A DNA stretch of 38,322 nt. It comes from Butyricicoccus sp. GTDB taxonomy: Bacteria; Bacillota; Clostridia; Oscillospirales; Butyricicoccaceae. The DNA is taken from assembly GCA_017886875.1 (NCBI GenBank), contig JAGHIZ010000050.1, forward strand, positions 1-38,322, given 5' to 3'. The position numbers and the translations under genes are program-made. Each line of letters begins with the position of its first letter. Positions within the stretch are counted from its first letter, which is position 1. The notes under the pieces are model-generated. The model saw only the letters and a list, made by a program, of their open reading frames with translations, was not told where the DNA came from and ran no database searches. Positions 36,922-38,322 of the stretch are shown here, one piece after another.

Positions 36922-36950
36922 ATTATAAGTCTTTATATCATGTTTGTAAA
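36922..36950 (-). promoter_or_regulatory. scrA: scrA operon promoter with second operator-like site
   Basis: On the minus strand TTTACA (36945-36950) and TATAAT (36922-36927) are spaced by exactly 17 nt. TTGTAAACGTAAATC (36944-36958) overlaps the -35 and resembles a LacI-type site with central CG. Confidence 0.7.
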
Positions 36951-37002
36951 CGTAAATCCTATACAAATATAAACTATATTTTTTGCATATTTCGCATAAA
37001 AC

Positions 37003-37033
37003 AAAAAAATCACCCGTTAGAATGGGTGATTAA
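37003..37033 (-). terminator. Terminator of scrR
   Basis: The stem CACCCGT/ATGGGTG (37011-37017 with 37022-37028, extended by A/T pairs) has a TAGA loop. On the minus strand it is followed by seven T, 10 nt after the scrR stop, so scrR and scrA are separate transcription units. Confidence 0.8.
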
Positions 37034-37041
37034 AAATAATA

Positions 37042-38007
37042 TTAAATTGTCTCTCTAATACATAATTCAAAGCCGAATTTAACTTGTATTGTATGATTAT
37101 CCACATTATTTATAATATTTAATATATGTTTAGCCGCTTGTTTACCACTATCATAATAATAATATTTAGCTGTTGTAAGTTGCGGGGAAACAATTTGACT
37201 AAGTTTAGAATCACCAATACCAACAACCGCTATATCATCTGGAATTTTTAAATTCTGCTCTTTTAAAAATCTCATTGCACCAATAGCTATGGTATCGGTT
37301 GCACAAAATAGGCCATTTATTTCACTTTTTCGACTCAAGAGCCTTTTTGCAGCATTATATCCTCCATCAAGTGAAAAATCACTTATTTCTATATAATCAT
37401 CAGTTATATCATACGCTTTTTTAAAACCTGAAAAACGTTCTAAACCTGCTGCTTTATCCTTATTTGTAACACCTATATATCCAAGTTTATCTCTATTATG
37501 CTCTATAAATAGTTTTGTAAGCTCATAAGCTGCCCCAAAATCATCATTGTAAATACAGCTTATATCATTCATCTGTTGCCCTAAAAGCACAATAGGTACA
37601 TTACAATTTTTTATGGCTTTTTTATGTGCATTTGTTATAATAGTTGCTATAAATATAACCGCATCTACATTACCATTTTTAAAAACATCTAAATATTCAA
37701 GTTCTTTTTTAGGTCGATTTTGAGTGTTTGCAAGCAATAAGCGATAATTATTTTCCTCTAAAACCTCGGAAATACCTGCAACAATACGACTTATAGAGTC
37801 AGAATCAATTCTTGGCACAATAACACCTATCATACGGCTTTTACCTGTTCTAAGTGTTTGAGCCTGTGTAGATGGAATATAACCGGTTTCTTCTATAACT
37901 TTTTGAATTATATTTCGTTTTTCTTCACTGATATATCCATTATTTAAATAACGTGATACTGCAGATTTTGAAACACCTGCTTTTTCAGCTATTTGTGCAA
38001 TAGTCAT
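37042..38007 (-). CDS. scrR: LacI-family sucrose operon regulator
   Basis: A 321-aa regulator. The N-terminal helix-turn-helix (MTIAQIAEKAGVSKSAVSRYLNNG) precedes an effector domain with MIGVIVPRIDSDSISRIVAG, VIFIATI, LIFCATDTIAIGAM-type segments and the ending AVVGIGDSKLSQIVSPQLTT. It lies directly upstream of scrA on the same strand and is separated from it by its own terminator. ATG 38007 has GGTGA upstream. By position it should repress scrABK until sucrose, sucrose-6-phosphate or fructose is present; which of these is the inducer cannot be told from the sequence. Confidence 0.85.
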   Translation of the reverse strand: MTIAQIAEKAGVSKSAVSRYLNNGYISEEKRNIIQKVIEETGYIPSTQAQTLRTGKSRMIGVIVPRIDSDSISRIVAGISEVLEENNYRLLLANTQNRPKKELEYLDVFKNGNVDAVIFIATIITNAHKKAIKNCNVPIVLLGQQMNDISCIYNDDFGAAYELTKLFIEHNRDKLGYIGVTNKDKAAGLERFSGFKKAYDITDDYIEISDFSLDGGYNAAKRLLSRKSEINGLFCATDTIAIGAMRFLKEQNLKIPDDIAVVGIGDSKLSQIVSPQLTTAKYYYYDSGKQAAKHILNIINNVDNHTIQVKFGFELCIRETI

Positions 38008-38039
38008 AAACTTTCACCATTTTTTAAAATATCAGCTTT

Positions 38040-38068
38040 ATTATATCATGTTTTCTATTTATATACAA
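38040..38068 (-). promoter_or_regulatory. scrR: scrR promoter
   Basis: On the minus strand TTGTAT (38063-38068) and TATAAT (38040-38045) are spaced by 17 nt, with the scrR ATG about 33 nt further on. Confidence 0.6.
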
Positions 38069-38163
38069 CATGCCTTATCTAGTACAAAGAACTAATTTAT
38101 TCATTGAATATATATGATTTAAAATAATATAATGTATTTCATAAACATTAATTTTTTGTGAAA

Positions 38164-38322
38164 AGTTAGGTCGTATCTGAAAAGTCTATGCTAACTGTCA
38201 TTTTAACAAAATGGTAATAGCAGCGATATAAATAAAAGATAAAAAGGACACAGCAAGTTTATCATATCTGGTAGCGATATGACGAAATTGTTTTAATTTA
38301 TGAAAGAAACATTCTACTAAAT
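38164..38322 (-). mobile_element. End of an IS5-type insertion sequence with transposase C terminus
   Basis: A minus-strand frame entering from the right edge reads LVECFFHKLKQFRHIATRYD, then KLAVSFLSFIYIAAITILLK, and stops at TGA (38198-38200). This is the typical C terminus of IS5-family (IS427-like) transposases, after the catalytic Glu region. Downstream of the stop, GGTCGTATCTGAAAAGTCT (38169-38187) is a likely terminal repeat. The other end lies outside the window. Confidence 0.8.

Noticed and set aside
1-38322. CRISPR arrays, tRNA, rRNA and riboswitches
   Set aside because: No regularly spaced repeats, no tRNA-like T-arm and acceptor stem, and no recognisable aptamer core were found on reading both strands by eye.

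Overview
The window looks like chromosome of a low-GC, anaerobic Bacillota bacterium, most likely a gut-type member of the Clostridia. The reasons are very AT-rich DNA, strong GGAGG-type ribosome binding sites, many hairpin-plus-T terminators, LacI-family control of sugar genes, a sucrose PTS, an ABC sugar importer without its own ATPase, and ordinary use of TGA as a stop. The species cannot be named from the sequence alone.

Layout. (1) 113-3838: a primase-helicase of phage/mobile-element type, then a BlaI/MecI-type repressor overlapping a BlaR1/MecR1-type M56 membrane metalloprotease. (2) 3866-20660 (HAD gene to 21440): a large alpha-glucan locus. A LacI-type regulator is divergent from malE-malF-malG, type I pullulanase, GH133 debranching enzyme, maltodextrin phosphorylase, 4-alpha-glucanotransferase and a GH13_20 maltogenic amylase/neopullulanase. 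On the facing strand are an oligo-1,6-glucosidase, a second LacI-type regulator and a HAD phosphatase. (3) 21593-23558: a strip of decayed genes (5'-truncated aldo/keto reductase, membrane protein with an early stop, probable TetR tail, transposase remnant). (4) 23676-27760: a small membrane protein, a LysR regulator divergent from a reductase / acetyltransferase / CMD-cupin operon, and an unrecognised acidic protein. (5) 27804-32512: a two-gene chaperone unit, an HscC-type Hsp70 coupled to a 995-residue protein whose J domain reads HPE instead of HPD. (6) 32675-38007: a sucrose PTS operon with its LacI-type regulator. (7) 38164-38322: the end of an IS5-type insertion sequence running off the window.

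How it works together. Maltodextrins enter through MalEFG, probably powered by an ATPase encoded elsewhere. Inside, pullulanase and the GH133 enzyme remove alpha-1,6 branches, the phosphorylase yields glucose-1-phosphate, MalQ rebuilds short chains, and the GH13_20 and GH13_31 enzymes finish the small oligosaccharides. The malE and malL promoters share the repeat GAAAC-N5-GAAAC, suggesting one regulator. Sucrose is taken up and phosphorylated by ScrA, split by ScrB, and the fructose phosphorylated by ScrK.

Points of most interest: the HscC/divergent J-protein unit; a one-base frameshift in malG; the shared mal operator motif; and the decayed region, where a probable TetR operator is still intact.
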